DNA from: Roseateles noduli
GTDB taxonomy: Bacteria; Pseudomonadota; Gammaproteobacteria; Burkholderiales; Burkholderiaceae_C
DNA length: 64,000 bases
Assembly: GCA_002205125.1 (NCBI GenBank)
Contig: NIOE01000007.1
Span: 248,001-312,000 of the forward strand
Reading direction: 5' to 3'
This document shows positions 28,674 to 37,974 of the stretch, piece after piece. The notes beneath the pieces were generated by a model, which was not told the origin of the DNA, did no database searches, and saw nothing but the letters and a program-made list of their open reading frames with translations. The position numbers and the translations under genes were made by a program. Position 1 is the stretch's first letter; each line of letters opens with the position of its first letter.

Positions 28674-29480
28674 TTATCCGCGATCGCGCGGGGCACCCCC
28701 GCCAGGCTCAGCGGTCTTCCGATGCTGTTCGGCCAGCACCTCCGCCGGCGTAATGTTGGCCAGCAGTGCCTGGACCTTGTTTTTCCAGCCCGCCACGACG
28801 GCGCTCTCGCCCTCCTCCATGGCCTCGTAGCCGGTCTTTGCGACCTCGGCCGCGGGCTGCTTCTTTCCGCTACCCACCTTCGTATCGGTGAGCTCCGCCC
28901 GGCGGAAGAACTCCGTGTCCGTCGGACCCGGCATCAACACGGTCACGGAAACCTCCGTGTCCTTGAGTTCGTTGCGCAGTGCATACGCGAATGAGTCGAT
29001 GAACGCCTTCGTGCCGTTGTAGACGGCCTGGAAGGTGCCGGGTATCAACCCCGCGATCGAACCGGTGATCAGGATCTTGCCGGCGTTGCGATTGCGCATG
29101 TCCCGGCCAATGCGCTGGATCAGGTCCAGCGTCCCGGTGACGTTGGTGTCGATGACGTGCCGCACGGCCTTGAAGTCCTGGTCGAGGAACGCGTGACCGA
29201 GACCGTGGCCGGCATTGGCCAGCAGGGCGTCCACCGGTCTGCCGCCAAGTTCCGCCATCAACGCATCCACGCCGGTCATGAGGGACAGGTCGGCCTGCAA
29301 GATCCGGACGTGCGCGCCCTCGGCCCGGCACGCGGCGGCCGTGTCGTCTTGAGGACGGTCGGCCGCTATCAACAAGTCGTACCCGTGACGGGCGCATTCG
29401 AGGGCCAACTCGCGGCCAATGCCACTGGACGCACCGGTGACGACGGCCAGCGGCCGTGCGGACGCAGGATTCGAACTCAT
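28674..29480 (-). CDS. short-chain dehydrogenase/reductase
   Basis: 268 residues from the ATG at 29480 (AAGGAG 7 bases upstream). Classical SDR motifs are present: TGASSGIG for nucleotide binding, NAGHG, TGSIAG with the catalytic Ser, and YNGTK with the catalytic Tyr and Lys. The acceptor substrate cannot be read from the sequence. A long frame upstream of the chosen start runs through the next gene and is not coding. It lies 43 bases after the zinc alcohol dehydrogenase and is probably co-transcribed with it. Confidence 0.9.
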   Translation of the reverse strand: MSSNPASARPLAVVTGASSGIGRELALECARHGYDLLIAADRPQDDTAAACRAEGAHVRILQADLSLMTGVDALMAELGGRPVDALLANAGHGLGHAFLDQDFKAVRHVIDTNVTGTLDLIQRIGRDMRNRNAGKILITGSIAGLIPGTFQAVYNGTKAFIDSFAYALRNELKDTEVSVTVLMPGPTDTEFFRRAELTDTKVGSGKKQPAAEVAKTGYEAMEEGESAVVAGWKNKVQALLANITPAEVLAEQHRKTAEPGGGAPRDRG

Positions 29481-29523
29481 GGCAACTCCTTGGCCATCCC
29501 TCGGCCGGGACAGATGAACGGAT

Positions 29524-30699
29524 TCACAAATCGAAGGGCGTGAGCACGACCTTGCGGCAGTCCTCTTCCTTCTTGTTGAAGATCTCGTAGCCCCGTGCGG
29601 CCTCGGTGAGCGGCAGACGGTGACTGACAATGACTTCAGGCTTGAGTTCGCCGCTTTCGATGTGCCTGAGCAGCTCCGGCATGAAGCGCTGTGCATGCGT
29701 CTGTCCGCTTGCAAAGCTGAGGCCCTTCTCGAACGCGTCGCCGAACAGGAAACCGTGGATGAAGCCGGCATAGACACCCGGCACGCTCACGATGCCACCG
29801 CGACGCGTGGCGGCGATCGCCCACCGCAGGGAGGTGCCGCTGGAGCCCTCCAGCTTCAGTGTCGACAGCACGGTCTCTACGGTGCTGCCCTTGGCTTCGA
29901 ACCCCACCGCGTCGATCGAAGCATCGACGCCGCGATGGTTCGTCTGCTCGATGATCAGTTGCGCCGGATCATCGACCTGATCGAAGTCGATCGGACGCAC
30001 GCCGTACGTCTCCTTCGCGAAGGCCAGCCGATATGGGTGGTGGTCGATCATGAAGATCTTCTCCGCGCCCAGCAGCCGGGCGCTTGCGGCGGCCATCATG
30101 CCGACCGGCCCGGCACCAAAGATGGCTACGGTGGATCCTGCGGTGATCTGGGCGTTCAGCGCTGCCTGATAGCCGGTCGGAAGGATGTCCGAGAGGAAGA
30201 GCACCTGCTCGTCGCTCAGCCGCGTGTCCGGAATCACCAGCGGACCGACGTTGGCCTTGGGCACGCGCACGTACTGCGCTTGGCCACCCGGATAGCCGCC
30301 GTACAGATGGCTGTAACCGAACAGGCCGGCGCCGGAGCGGACGTCCTTCTTGTTCAGGATGGCCCCGCGCCCCGGATTGGTCGTCTCGCAGGCGGCGAAG
30401 AGCTTGCGACCGCAGAAAAAGCAATCGCCGCAGGAGATGGTGAAAGGGACCACGACCCGGTCACCACGCTTCAAATGGGTGACGCCCCGGCCGACCTCTT
30501 CAACGACGCCCATGAACTCATGGCCGAGGATGTCCCCGGACTTCATGTCCGGGATCTTGCCGCGATAGATGTGGAGATCGGATCCGCAGATGGCCGTCGC
30601 GGTCACGCGGAGAAGGATGTCATCGTCGGCCGCCAGTACGGGATCTGGAACGGTCTCGACGCGAACATCTTTGGCACCGTGGTAGGTCAAGGCGAGCAT
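29524..30699 (-). CDS. zinc-dependent alcohol dehydrogenase family protein
   Basis: 391 residues from the ATG at 30699. Catalytic zinc ligands sit in [12 protein letters not shown] and [12 protein letters not shown]. The structural zinc site is the Cys cluster [15 protein letters not shown]. The Rossmann motif is [11 protein letters not shown]. Closest in feel to the glutathione-independent formaldehyde dehydrogenase or threonine dehydrogenase-like group (with [15 protein letters not shown]). It would oxidise an alcohol or aldehyde with NAD(P). First gene of the pair with the SDR. Confidence 0.9.
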   Translation of the reverse strand: MLALTYHGAKDVRVETVPDPVLAADDDILLRVTATAICGSDLHIYRGKIPDMKSGDILGHEFMGVVEEVGRGVTHLKRGDRVVVPFTISCGDCFFCGRKLFAACETTNPGRGAILNKKDVRSGAGLFGYSHLYGGYPGGQAQYVRVPKANVGPLVIPDTRLSDEQVLFLSDILPTGYQAALNAQITAGSTVAIFGAGPVGMMAAASARLLGAEKIFMIDHHPYRLAFAKETYGVRPIDFDQVDDPAQLIIEQTNHRGVDASIDAVGFEAKGSTVETVLSTLKLEGSSGTSLRWAIAATRRGGIVSVPGVYAGFIHGFLFGDAFEKGLSFASGQTHAQRFMPELLRHIESGELKPEVIVSHRLPLTEAARGYEIFNKKEEDCRKVVLTPFDL

Positions 30700-30896
30700 G
30701 TTGGAACCTTCCGTGAGCGACGTCGCAGAAGCGCGCAGCCGCATGAAACGGATGCGGCAAGCGCGGCGCCCGGCGCGTCAGCATCGCGATGAGAGCAACC
30801 GGCTCAAGGCCGCGACTCACTGGATGAAAAAGTTGGAACGATGGTTGCCTGAATGTGCCCAAGGCTCCCTTCGTGAGCCGCAACCTGGAGCATTTC

Positions 30897-31364
30897 ATGT
30901 CCCTTCGTTTCCTCGCCATTGCAGGCGGCGTCGCGTTCTTGACGACGCATCTGGTCAAGTCCATGCGCGACAAGCAACAGCCGACAACACCCTCTGCGTC
31001 AGCCAAGTCCGCAGAAGGGTCGCCGTCCCCGAACGTGGCATCCTCGGACTTGCCCACGTTCCCGACGTCAACAACCGCCGCGAAGTCCATGGCCAGTTCG
31101 ACCTCCCCTACGGCAGTTGCCTCCTCAACTTCGCACTCTTCACCGTTGCGCGACCGCGCCACGCCGTCGCAAGGCGTACCGGTCGGCGTAGCGGGTGGCT
31201 CCTCGTCGCCCACAACATTGAAGACCGAGCGGGGACAAAACAACGAAACAGGCAACGGGCAGGAACGGTCAATGTCGAGCCCGTCCGGCGAGTTGAGTAA
31301 GGTCTCGGACCAAAATTCGTCCGTACGGCCTGAACAGACGCGGAGCGTCTTAGGTCCGCAATGA
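30897..31364 (+). CDS. membrane-anchored Ser/Thr-rich protein
   Basis: 155 residues from the ATG at 30897, with GGAG 7 bases upstream. One N-terminal hydrophobic segment (FLAIAGGVAFLTTHLV) is followed by about 120 residues of low-complexity Ser, Thr, Pro and Asn, probably disordered and outside the membrane. Similar small proteins occur beside stress clusters; function unknown. Confidence 0.55.
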   Translation: MSLRFLAIAGGVAFLTTHLVKSMRDKQQPTTPSASAKSAEGSPSPNVASSDLPTFPTSTTAAKSMASSTSPTAVASSTSHSSPLRDRATPSQGVPVGVAGGSSSPTTLKTERGQNNETGNGQERSMSSPSGELSKVSDQNSSVRPEQTRSVLGPQ

Positions 31365-31393
31365 GCTGCGCTGAACTGCGCTGAGCAGAAGCG

Positions 31394-31852
31394 TCAGCGT
31401 CTGACGATGCTGATGCTTCCATCGGTTTCCAGGATCGCAAGCTTCATGTCGCGGAGCCGGCAGTCCGCTTCTCGCAGAGCCTTTTCGACGTCTGCTATTC
31501 CGAGGCGGTGCCGGCGCAGGACGTCCGGGAACCAGATGCCGTCTCGACCGATCAGTATCGGGGAACCTTCCAGAAGACGCTCCAAGCGCTTGCTGCGGGA
31601 GCTGATGTATCCGACAAGTCCGTTCATGACGATCAACGTGGCAGCGAGGATCCAAGCCCCCGTTATCGAGTCGTCTCCGCCACTAAGCCCGTTGCTGACA
31701 GCCTCGCTGAGCAGCATCACGACGAGTAGGTCGAAGGGCGTGAACTGCCCTACGGTTCGCTTACCGGAGAGCCGCACCATCAGGAAGAGCGCGAAGTAGA
31801 TGAGAGCTGCGCGAGCGAGCAGCTCCCACCACGAGACATGTAGGTCGAACAT
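31394..31852 (-). CDS. DUF421 (YetF-type) membrane protein
   Basis: 152 residues from the ATG at 31852. Two to three membrane segments at the N-terminus (LLARAALIYFALFLMVRLSGKR, then FDLLVVMLLSEAVSNGL and AATLIVMNGLVGYI) lead into the soluble DUF421 domain (LEGSPILIGRDG). Together they define the YetF/DUF421 family. Family members in Bacillus are induced during sporulation and stress. It is shorter than YetF itself but similar to many proteobacterial members. It is divergent from the catalase gene, sharing a 168-base control region. Confidence 0.88.
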   Translation of the reverse strand: MFDLHVSWWELLARAALIYFALFLMVRLSGKRTVGQFTPFDLLVVMLLSEAVSNGLSGGDDSITGAWILAATLIVMNGLVGYISSRSKRLERLLEGSPILIGRDGIWFPDVLRRHRLGIADVEKALREADCRLRDMKLAILETDGSISIVRR

Positions 31853-32020
31853 GCCGCGTGTGAGCAAGAGCGATACCCAACAGTGCGCGCTGCGAGAGTT
31901 CCAGGCCATTGATCGGGCCAATGGGGACCATAGCGACATTTATTGCCCGGAAGCGGCACACAGGAACGTGCCCTGCTTATGAAGCCCTCGTTGTTCTTCC
32001 TACCATCAATGAGGACGTCC

Positions 32021-34453
32021 ATGGCCAAGAAGCCCAGTGCCCCCGCCGCATCCGCCAAGCCCGCACGCCCAGGCGCGACGACCGCCCCGAAAGCGGCCGC
32101 GCGCAATACTGACAGCGGGCCCGCCACTGGCGCGCCCGACAGCGCCGGCGACGCGGCGCTCCAGAAGATGGTGGAGACCGAAGCCGCCGCCCGCGCGTTC
32201 GCGTTCAACTCCAACAAGGCCGCCGAGCATGGCGCAGACAACGGCGAGAAGCCGCCCGTCGGGATTACCGCAGAATTCCCGTCGCGATTGCCTGCGGGCA
32301 GCACGCTGTCGGAATCGCAGACCAACGCGAAGACTGGCACGCAAGCGCCTGAAAGCCGCAACGCCACGATCGCGCCTCTGGATCGCGTGCGCGTCGATTC
32401 TTCCGGTCAGCCGTTGACGACCAATCAAGGCGTGCGCATCGCCGACAACCAGAACTCGCTGAAGGCCGGCACGCGCGGGCCGGTGCTGCTGGAGGACTTC
32501 ATCCTCCGCGACAAGCTCACCCACTTCGACCACGAGCGGATCCCCGAGCGGATCGTGCATGCGCGCGGATCCGCCGCGCACGGCTACTTCGAGGCTTACG
32601 AGGCTCTGCAGGACCTGACCAAGGCCGCGCCGTTCAAGGAAGCGGGCAAGCGCACGCCGGTCTTCGTCCGCTTCTCGACGGTGCAGGGCGAACGTGGCAG
32701 TAAAGACACGGCCCGCGACGTGCGCGGATTTGCCGTCAAGTTCTACACCGACGAAGGCAACTGGGACCTGGTCGGCAACAACATCCCGGTGTTCTTCATC
32801 CAGGACGCGATGAAGTTCCCCGACCTTGTGCACGCGGTCAAGCCGGAACCGCATCATGCGATGCCGCAAGCAGCCAGCGCGCACGACACCTTCTGGGATT
32901 TCGTCTCGCTGATGCCCGAATCTACCCACATGCTGATGTGGGTGATGAGCGACCGCGCGATCCCGCGCTCGTACGCCACGATGCAGGGCTTCGGTGTGCA
33001 CACCTACCGCATGGTCAACGAGGCCGGTGAGTCGGTGTTCGTGAAGTTCCACTGGTCGCCGAAGGCCGGCACCCATTCGCTGGTGTGGGACGAGGCGGTG
33101 AAGATCTCCGGCGCCGATCCGGACTTCCATCGTCGCGACCTGTGGGAGCGCATCGAGGGCGGCGCGTATCCGGAGTACGAACTCGGCCTGCAGGTCTTCA
33201 CCGAGGAAGAAGCCGCGAAGTTCAGCTTTGACATCCTCGACGCGACCAAGCTCATCCCCGAGGAGCTGGTGCCGGTACGCCCGGTCGGTCGCATGGTGCT
33301 AAACCGCAACCCGGACAACTTCTTCGCGGAGACGGAGCAGGTCGCGTTCTGCACGGCGAACATCATCCCGGGGCTCGATTTCTCCAACGATCCGCTGCTG
33401 GCCGGGCGCATCCACTCCTACGTGGACACGCAGATCAGCCGGCTCGGCGGGCCGAACTTCCACGAGATCCCGATCAACTCGCCGATCGCGCCGGTGCACA
33501 ACAACCAGCGCGACGGCATGCACCGGCAGGCGATCAACCGGGGACGCGTGTCCTATGAGCCCAACTCGCTGGGCGGCGGCTGTCCGTTCCAGGCCGGAGC
33601 GGCACAGGGCTTCACGTCGGTGGCGGCGAGGCTGCAGGCGCGCGAGGACCAGGCCAAGGTGCGCGCCAAGCCGGAGCTCTTCGCCGAGCACTACAACCAG
33701 GCCCGGCTGTTCTTCGAGAGCCAGACGCCGGCCGAGCAGGCGCACATCGCCGCGGCTTTCCGCTTCGAGCTGAGCAAGGTCACGGTGCCGGCCATCCGCG
33801 AGCGGATGCTGGCCTCGCTGCGCAATGCGTCGGAGGAGCTGGCTCAGAAGGTGGCCGATGGGCTGAACATGCCGCTGCCCGAGCCGATGCCGCTGGCCAT
33901 CGATCAGGCGCCCGAACCGGAGGTGCGCCGCTCCCCGGCGCTATCCCTGATGGCGCGGCCGGGCGACGGGTCGATCGCGGGCCGCAAGGTCGTGATCCTC
34001 GTCGCCGACGGGGTGCAGGGGCAGGCCGTGTCCGAGGTGCACGCCGCACTGTTCGCGCAAGGCGCCGTGCCGCGCTACGCCGCGCCGCGCATCGGGCCGG
34101 TGACGACTGCCGACGGTGTCGAGATCCAGGCGGACATCTCGCTCGAGAACGAACCGGGCTTCCTGTTCGACGCGCTGGTCGTGCCGGACGGCGACGCAGC
34201 CATTGACGGGCTGCAGCAGGACGCGCATGTCTTCGAGTTCATCCGCGACCAGTTCCGGCACTGCAAGCCCATCCTGGCGCTAGGACAGGGGGTTCGGCTG
34301 CTCGAGGCCGCCGGCCTCGGCCCGGCCATCGATCCTGACCCGGCGCCCGGCATCTTTATCGCGGACTCCGCCGCGGACGGTGCGAATGCGCTAATCGAGG
34401 GGCTCGGAACGCACCGCCACTTCGAGCGAGAGACCGATCCGCCCAAAGTCTGA
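32021..34453 (+). CDS. katE: large-subunit catalase (HPII type)
   Basis: 810 residues. GAGGAC lies 4 bases before the ATG at 32021. The first 100 or so residues form a disordered Ala/Lys/Pro extension. The catalase core carries the distal His180 in VHARG, Asn253/254 in [13 protein letters not shown] and the heme-ligand Tyr467 in SYVDTQ. A C-terminal flavodoxin-like domain (about 650-795, [11 protein letters not shown]) marks it as a large-subunit clade 2 catalase. It breaks down hydrogen peroxide in the cytoplasm, typically in stationary phase or under general stress. Confidence 0.96.
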   Translation: MAKKPSAPAASAKPARPGATTAPKAAARNTDSGPATGAPDSAGDAALQKMVETEAAARAFAFNSNKAAEHGADNGEKPPVGITAEFPSRLPAGSTLSESQTNAKTGTQAPESRNATIAPLDRVRVDSSGQPLTTNQGVRIADNQNSLKAGTRGPVLLEDFILRDKLTHFDHERIPERIVHARGSAAHGYFEAYEALQDLTKAAPFKEAGKRTPVFVRFSTVQGERGSKDTARDVRGFAVKFYTDEGNWDLVGNNIPVFFIQDAMKFPDLVHAVKPEPHHAMPQAASAHDTFWDFVSLMPESTHMLMWVMSDRAIPRSYATMQGFGVHTYRMVNEAGESVFVKFHWSPKAGTHSLVWDEAVKISGADPDFHRRDLWERIEGGAYPEYELGLQVFTEEEAAKFSFDILDATKLIPEELVPVRPVGRMVLNRNPDNFFAETEQVAFCTANIIPGLDFSNDPLLAGRIHSYVDTQISRLGGPNFHEIPINSPIAPVHNNQRDGMHRQAINRGRVSYEPNSLGGGCPFQAGAAQGFTSVAARLQAREDQAKVRAKPELFAEHYNQARLFFESQTPAEQAHIAAAFRFELSKVTVPAIRERMLASLRNASEELAQKVADGLNMPLPEPMPLAIDQAPEPEVRRSPALSLMARPGDGSIAGRKVVILVADGVQGQAVSEVHAALFAQGAVPRYAAPRIGPVTTADGVEIQADISLENEPGFLFDALVVPDGDAAIDGLQQDAHVFEFIRDQFRHCKPILALGQGVRLLEAAGLGPAIDPDPAPGIFIADSAADGANALIEGLGTHRHFERETDPPKV

Positions 34454-34460
34454 GCCACTT

Positions 34461-34488
34461 GCCCTCCCGCCGAAGACAGCGGGAGGGC
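34461..34488 (+). terminator. strong hairpin after katE
   Basis: GCCCTCCCGC (34461-34470) and GCGGGAGGGC (34479-34488) form a perfect 10-bp stem 7 bases after the katE stop. No U-run follows on either strand, so termination is likely but not certain. The gene beyond is convergent. Confidence 0.55.
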
Positions 34489-34545
34489 GAGCGAGACGAT
34501 GCCGGCTTGGTGGCATCTGCCGATCCGCCAGGCGGACGAGACGGA

Positions 34546-34701
34546 CTAGCGACGGAGCCAGGTCCAGAACAGAGCGGCGAATAGTGTGGCCACGACGATC
34601 GTGGCGGAAGTCTCAAAACCGTTCAACGTACAGAGCCCAGCAGCTATCGCCGCCATCGCTGCAGAAATCAGTGCTCGGACGGCCGGTGTGACGTGACGCA
34701 T
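34546..34701 (-). CDS. small two-helix membrane protein
   Basis: 51 residues from the ATG at 34701, with a strong GGAGG 6 bases upstream. Two hydrophobic helices (ALISAAMAAIAAGLCTL and ATIVVATLFAALFWTWL) are joined by a short loop and it ends in Arg-Arg. Size and charge fit a small inner-membrane stress protein. The family is not recognised. Confidence 0.6.
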   Translation of the reverse strand: MRHVTPAVRALISAAMAAIAAGLCTLNGFETSATIVVATLFAALFWTWLRR

Positions 34702-34806
34702 GTTGTCCTCCGAACTCATGCTGGCACTGCTCATGCACATTTGTCCGTCAGTGCGGCGACGAGCGATGAAAGCCGACATCTTTCGCCCGCCGCATGTCGG
34801 CGGTGA

Positions 34807-35343
34807 TCAGAAGCGGAGCTCGCCTTCGATCGAGTCGTCCAATGTCTTCCCGATCGCCGCTCCGATCGCCATCTTCGCTCCCGCGACGATGTCGCCATGC
34901 TTGTTGTCCCAGTAGTACCCCGACATCGGCTCCACGGCTATTGTCGTGATGCGAGCATCGTCCTTGCCTTCGGTGAACCAGGTTTTCATCAGCGGGCTCC
35001 AGAGTTCATCGATCTTGGCTTGGTCGCGCGATACCGACGCGCGTCCGTGCACGGTGACGAAGCCCGAGTGCTCAGAGCCCTGGAAGAAGAGCCAGACCAG
35101 CGGGTTGTGAGCGATCTCGACGTTCTTGTGGCTGTCCGAGGCACTCATGAACCACAGCCTGCCTGAGTCGTCTACTTGCAGGACACCCATCGGTCGGGTC
35201 GCGTGAGATCCAGGGGTGCTGACTCCCGTGCAGAAAAAGCAAGTCTGGTTCTTCTTTACGGCGTCTCGAATGTGTTGGATGGCATCGGGGCCGCTCAGGT
35301 CCGCGCGGTTGACCTCGGGCTGCTGACGATTGATCGAGTCCAT
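34807..35343 (-). CDS. general stress protein, pyridoxamine-phosphate oxidase fold
   Basis: About 178 residues from the ATG at 35343; starts further upstream (up to 35433) are possible, since no ribosome site is convincing. The split-barrel flavin-binding fold is clear: TRPMGVLQVDDSGRLWFMSA, NPLVWLFFQG, GRASVSRDQAKIDELW and AVEPMSGYYWDNKHG, typical of general stress protein 26-type proteins. These bind FMN or F420; the substrate is unknown. Confidence 0.85.
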   Translation of the reverse strand: MDSINRQQPEVNRADLSGPDAIQHIRDAVKKNQTCFFCTGVSTPGSHATRPMGVLQVDDSGRLWFMSASDSHKNVEIAHNPLVWLFFQGSEHSGFVTVHGRASVSRDQAKIDELWSPLMKTWFTEGKDDARITTIAVEPMSGYYWDNKHGDIVAGAKMAIGAAIGKTLDDSIEGELRF

Positions 35344-35510
35344 GATGTGATCCGGAGTTGGGTCCAGTGCAATGGCAAGGCGCATTCCGTTCTTCATGCG
35401 CGTTTGGAAGGCATGTCTGGCGCCGCGGGCCAAGTTCGTGGAGGCCGGGATCCTGGGATGCCCTGTAGGTCTATGGCCGCTATCGGCGGCCGGAACGATA
35501 AGGAACCGCC

Positions 35511-35738
35511 ATGTCCGACGAAGCTAGTTTTGCCAGTCCCTCCAAGTCCTCCGCCAGCAACACGATTGATATTTCGGACGAAGCCAAGGTGCAGGACTGG
35601 GCACGCAAGCTCGATGTCTCTGCTGCCCAGATTCGAGAGGCAGTTGGGCAAGTCGGCAGCAACCCGAGCGATGTGGAAGAGCATCTGAAGGGGACTCGCT
35701 CGACGACGAACGCCGAGCAGGTCAAGAAGGCCATCTGA
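35511..35738 (+). CDS. DUF3606 protein
   Basis: 75 residues; AAGGAAC precedes the ATG. The DUF3606 pattern is clear: IDISDEAKVQDWARKLDVS, then QIREAVGQVGSNPSDVEEHL. The protein is a small helical domain common in stress-related gene clusters of proteobacteria; function unknown. It is followed closely by another small gene on the same strand. Confidence 0.85.
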   Translation: MSDEASFASPSKSSASNTIDISDEAKVQDWARKLDVSAAQIREAVGQVGSNPSDVEEHLKGTRSTTNAEQVKKAI

Positions 35739-35754
35739 GCCGCGGAGCGCGTGG

Positions 35755-36078
35755 ATGACAGAGACCTATCCGGTGACACCCGATGGCCGGTACTTCGTTG
35801 TCAGGGGGCGTCTCTGGCGCCGGTCCAATCCCGCGCTACCTCCGGAGCAGGCGCAGTCACTGGTGAAAGATCTCATGGACGCCCGGCGGCGCCTGGCGAG
35901 GAGTGACTTGGCCGTGGAAGATCGCGCGGCGACGCGCGAACGGGTGGACGTGGCTAAGCGCTCGCTGGGAGAGCGCGGTGCCGTCTGGTGGCACGACGGC
36001 GCGCCAGATTTCAACCGGCATATGGTCCGGAACACACCCTACGCAGGCTGGTACGAATCGCTAGCTCAGGCGAGCTAA
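35755..36078 (+). CDS. conserved small protein of stress clusters
   Basis: 107 residues. It opens with YPVTPDGRYFVVRGRLWRRSNP and ends with WWHDGAPDFNRHMVRNTPYAGWY. I have seen this layout in many proteobacterial stress islands, but it has no named function. The middle is helical and charged. It lies 16 bases after the DUF3606 gene, probably in the same transcript. Confidence 0.7.
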   Translation: MTETYPVTPDGRYFVVRGRLWRRSNPALPPEQAQSLVKDLMDARRRLARSDLAVEDRAATRERVDVAKRSLGERGAVWWHDGAPDFNRHMVRNTPYAGWYESLAQAS

Positions 36079-36224
36079 CGCTAACACACGATGTGAACTG
36101 GCTTGCTCGTTGGCGCAGCGCCGCCTCCTACAAAAGGAGACGGTGCGCTCTGGCTGCAAGAGCATGAGGCAAGAAATATCTTGCGTGTCAGTCGACTTAG
36201 TGAGCGCTCCACAGGACCGATTTC

Positions 36225-36761
36225 ATGCAAGTTCTGGACAGTATCCTGACCACCCCGACAGTCGCGCTGCCGCCATTCCCCACGCTCGACGTTGACCCGG
36301 TGGAAACAGGACTAGACGCTGGTCGTGATGCGTTGGACGCGATAGCAGGCCTAACAGCGGCCACAGAGCTGGGCGATGAGGGGCGCGCCGAAGCTGTCTA
36401 TGGGGCAGCGATTGCCGGCGATCCCGACTCGGTCCTCGCCTACGGAGGACTAATCAAGCTGCTATGCCGCCAACGGCGTGAAGGCGCAGCCTTGGATCTG
36501 ATCAACGCTGCACTGGATCGTTGCGACGAGAGCGCGCAGCTGCACTACCTGCGCGGCTACGCGCTGGAGTCGGCAGGGCGCTGGGCCGCAGCCATGGAGG
36601 CCTTCGGGAGAGCGCTCAGCCTGGACAGGACCTTCGCGGAGCCTCACTACCGACTTGGCGTCCTGTGCGAACGCCTTGGTGACCCGGTGACCGCCGCGCG
36701 TCACCTCGAGCGTTATCAGCGATTGCTTGTTGCACGAGGCACCAACCCCCTCCTGTGCTGA
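36225..36761 (+). CDS. tetratricopeptide-repeat protein
   Basis: 178 residues. Three TPR-like helical pairs are seen from about residue 50 (GRAEAVYGAAIAGDPDSVLAY, LHYLRGYALESAGRWAAAME, LGVLCERLGDPVTAARHLERYQ). It lacks an enzyme domain, so it likely mediates protein contacts. It lies upstream of the hemerythrin gene and may be co-transcribed with it. Confidence 0.75.
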   Translation: MQVLDSILTTPTVALPPFPTLDVDPVETGLDAGRDALDAIAGLTAATELGDEGRAEAVYGAAIAGDPDSVLAYGGLIKLLCRQRREGAALDLINAALDRCDESAQLHYLRGYALESAGRWAAAMEAFGRALSLDRTFAEPHYRLGVLCERLGDPVTAARHLERYQRLLVARGTNPLLC

Positions 36762-36808
36762 CTTTCGATTTTGAAGTTCCCTCAACCCAGCCAACGCTAG
36801 GAGCAGTC

Positions 36809-37348
36809 ATGCCAGCAACCACCTCCCGCTCTACTTCACGCGCAGCCCCCCGCGCCGCCGCCGCCCGCAAGTCTCCGGCGAAAGTCGGTAGCAAGCGCTC
36901 GCAAGACGCCGTGGCGCTGCTTCGCGCGGACCACAAGAAGGTCGCCGACCTGTTCGAGCAATTCGAGAAGTCACGGTCGCCCGCGAAGAAGAAGCAACTC
37001 GTCGCAGAGATCTGCCTGGAACTGACCGTCCACGCTCAGGTGGAGGAAGAAATCTTCTACCCCGAAGTCCAGGCCGCGCTGCGGGACAAGGAGTTGGTTC
37101 CCGAGGCCAAGGTTGAACATCAGAGCATCAAGGACCTCATCGCGGCGGTCGAAGGCGTCGAGCCCTACGGCGAGGACTACGACGCGAAGGTCAAGGTGAT
37201 GAGCGAGTGGGTCAAGCACCATGTGAAAGAGGAACAGAACGAGATGTTCCCGAAGGCGAAGAAGTCGAAGTTGGACTTGATCGAACTCGGCGAACGCATC
37301 CAGCAGCGCAAGGATGAGCTGCTGGGCACCGCGGCCCGGGCGCACTGA
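36809..37348 (+). CDS. hemerythrin HHE-domain protein
   Basis: 179 residues from the ATG at 36809 (AGGAG upstream). A basic Ala/Arg/Ser-rich N-terminus of 30 residues is followed by the four-helix domain with iron ligands in RADHKKV, VHAQVEEEIFYPEV, EHQSIKDLI and HHVKEEQNEMFP. It would bind a di-iron centre and react with oxygen, nitric oxide or peroxide. Basic-tailed hemerythrins like this are frequent in stress clusters. Confidence 0.9.
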   Translation: MPATTSRSTSRAAPRAAAARKSPAKVGSKRSQDAVALLRADHKKVADLFEQFEKSRSPAKKKQLVAEICLELTVHAQVEEEIFYPEVQAALRDKELVPEAKVEHQSIKDLIAAVEGVEPYGEDYDAKVKVMSEWVKHHVKEEQNEMFPKAKKSKLDLIELGERIQQRKDELLGTAARAH

Positions 37349-37440
37349 GCACCGCAGCTCACCGGCGGGACAGTCGTCGCGCCGGCGGCCTCCTCCTCAG
37401 ACTCGATCGGATCGCATCCACTCAGTGATTGCGCGCTACG

Positions 37441-37863
37441 TCAGTGGATGTGTTGCGGCGGCGATCCGCGGCCGGACTGCCGCAGCGCCGCTCGAGCCAA
37501 CGCCGTCAGCTGCCGGCTGCCAACCGGTTTTGTGACGAAGACGTCGAACCCCAAGCATGAGGCGAGCACTGGATCGAGGTCGGCCTCGCTGCCTGTCAGT
37601 GCTACGAGGTATGACCGATCGCCAAGCTCGGTGCCCCGGATAGACGCGGCCGTCTCGAAGCCGTCCATGCCAGGCATATTGAGATCAAGGAGGATCAGCT
37701 GAGGCCGAAGCAGTTCGACCAACAGCACGGCTTCGTGTCCGTCGTAGGTTGCCGTCGCGTTGAATCCCAGAGATTGGAGCAGGATAACCAGGGTGTCGGC
37801 AGCGTCGACGTTGTCGTCGACGACGAGGATGCGCGTGCCCGAATCGACGTTGGGGATGGTCAT
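37441..37863 (-). CDS. single-domain response regulator
   Basis: 140 residues from the ATG at 37863 (another ATG at 37878). A complete receiver: the acidic pair in ILVVDDN, the acceptor Asp in LLDLNMPGMDG, Thr in ALTGS and Lys in VTKPV. There is no output domain, so it passes phosphate on or acts by binding. It lies 111 bases after the MASE4 kinase gene, on the same strand. Confidence 0.88.
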   Translation of the reverse strand: MTIPNVDSGTRILVVDDNVDAADTLVILLQSLGFNATATYDGHEAVLLVELLRPQLILLDLNMPGMDGFETAASIRGTELGDRSYLVALTGSEADLDPVLASCLGFDVFVTKPVGSRQLTALARAALRQSGRGSPPQHIH

Positions 37864-37974
37864 ACCCGAATCTGGCAACGGCCGTGCCGGACAGCGGGTT
37901 CGGCCCGTAAGGCGGACCGTCGAAGCTGTCCCTGCGCCGTTCGAGTTGGGCTCAACAGGAAATTCAGCGCGCTT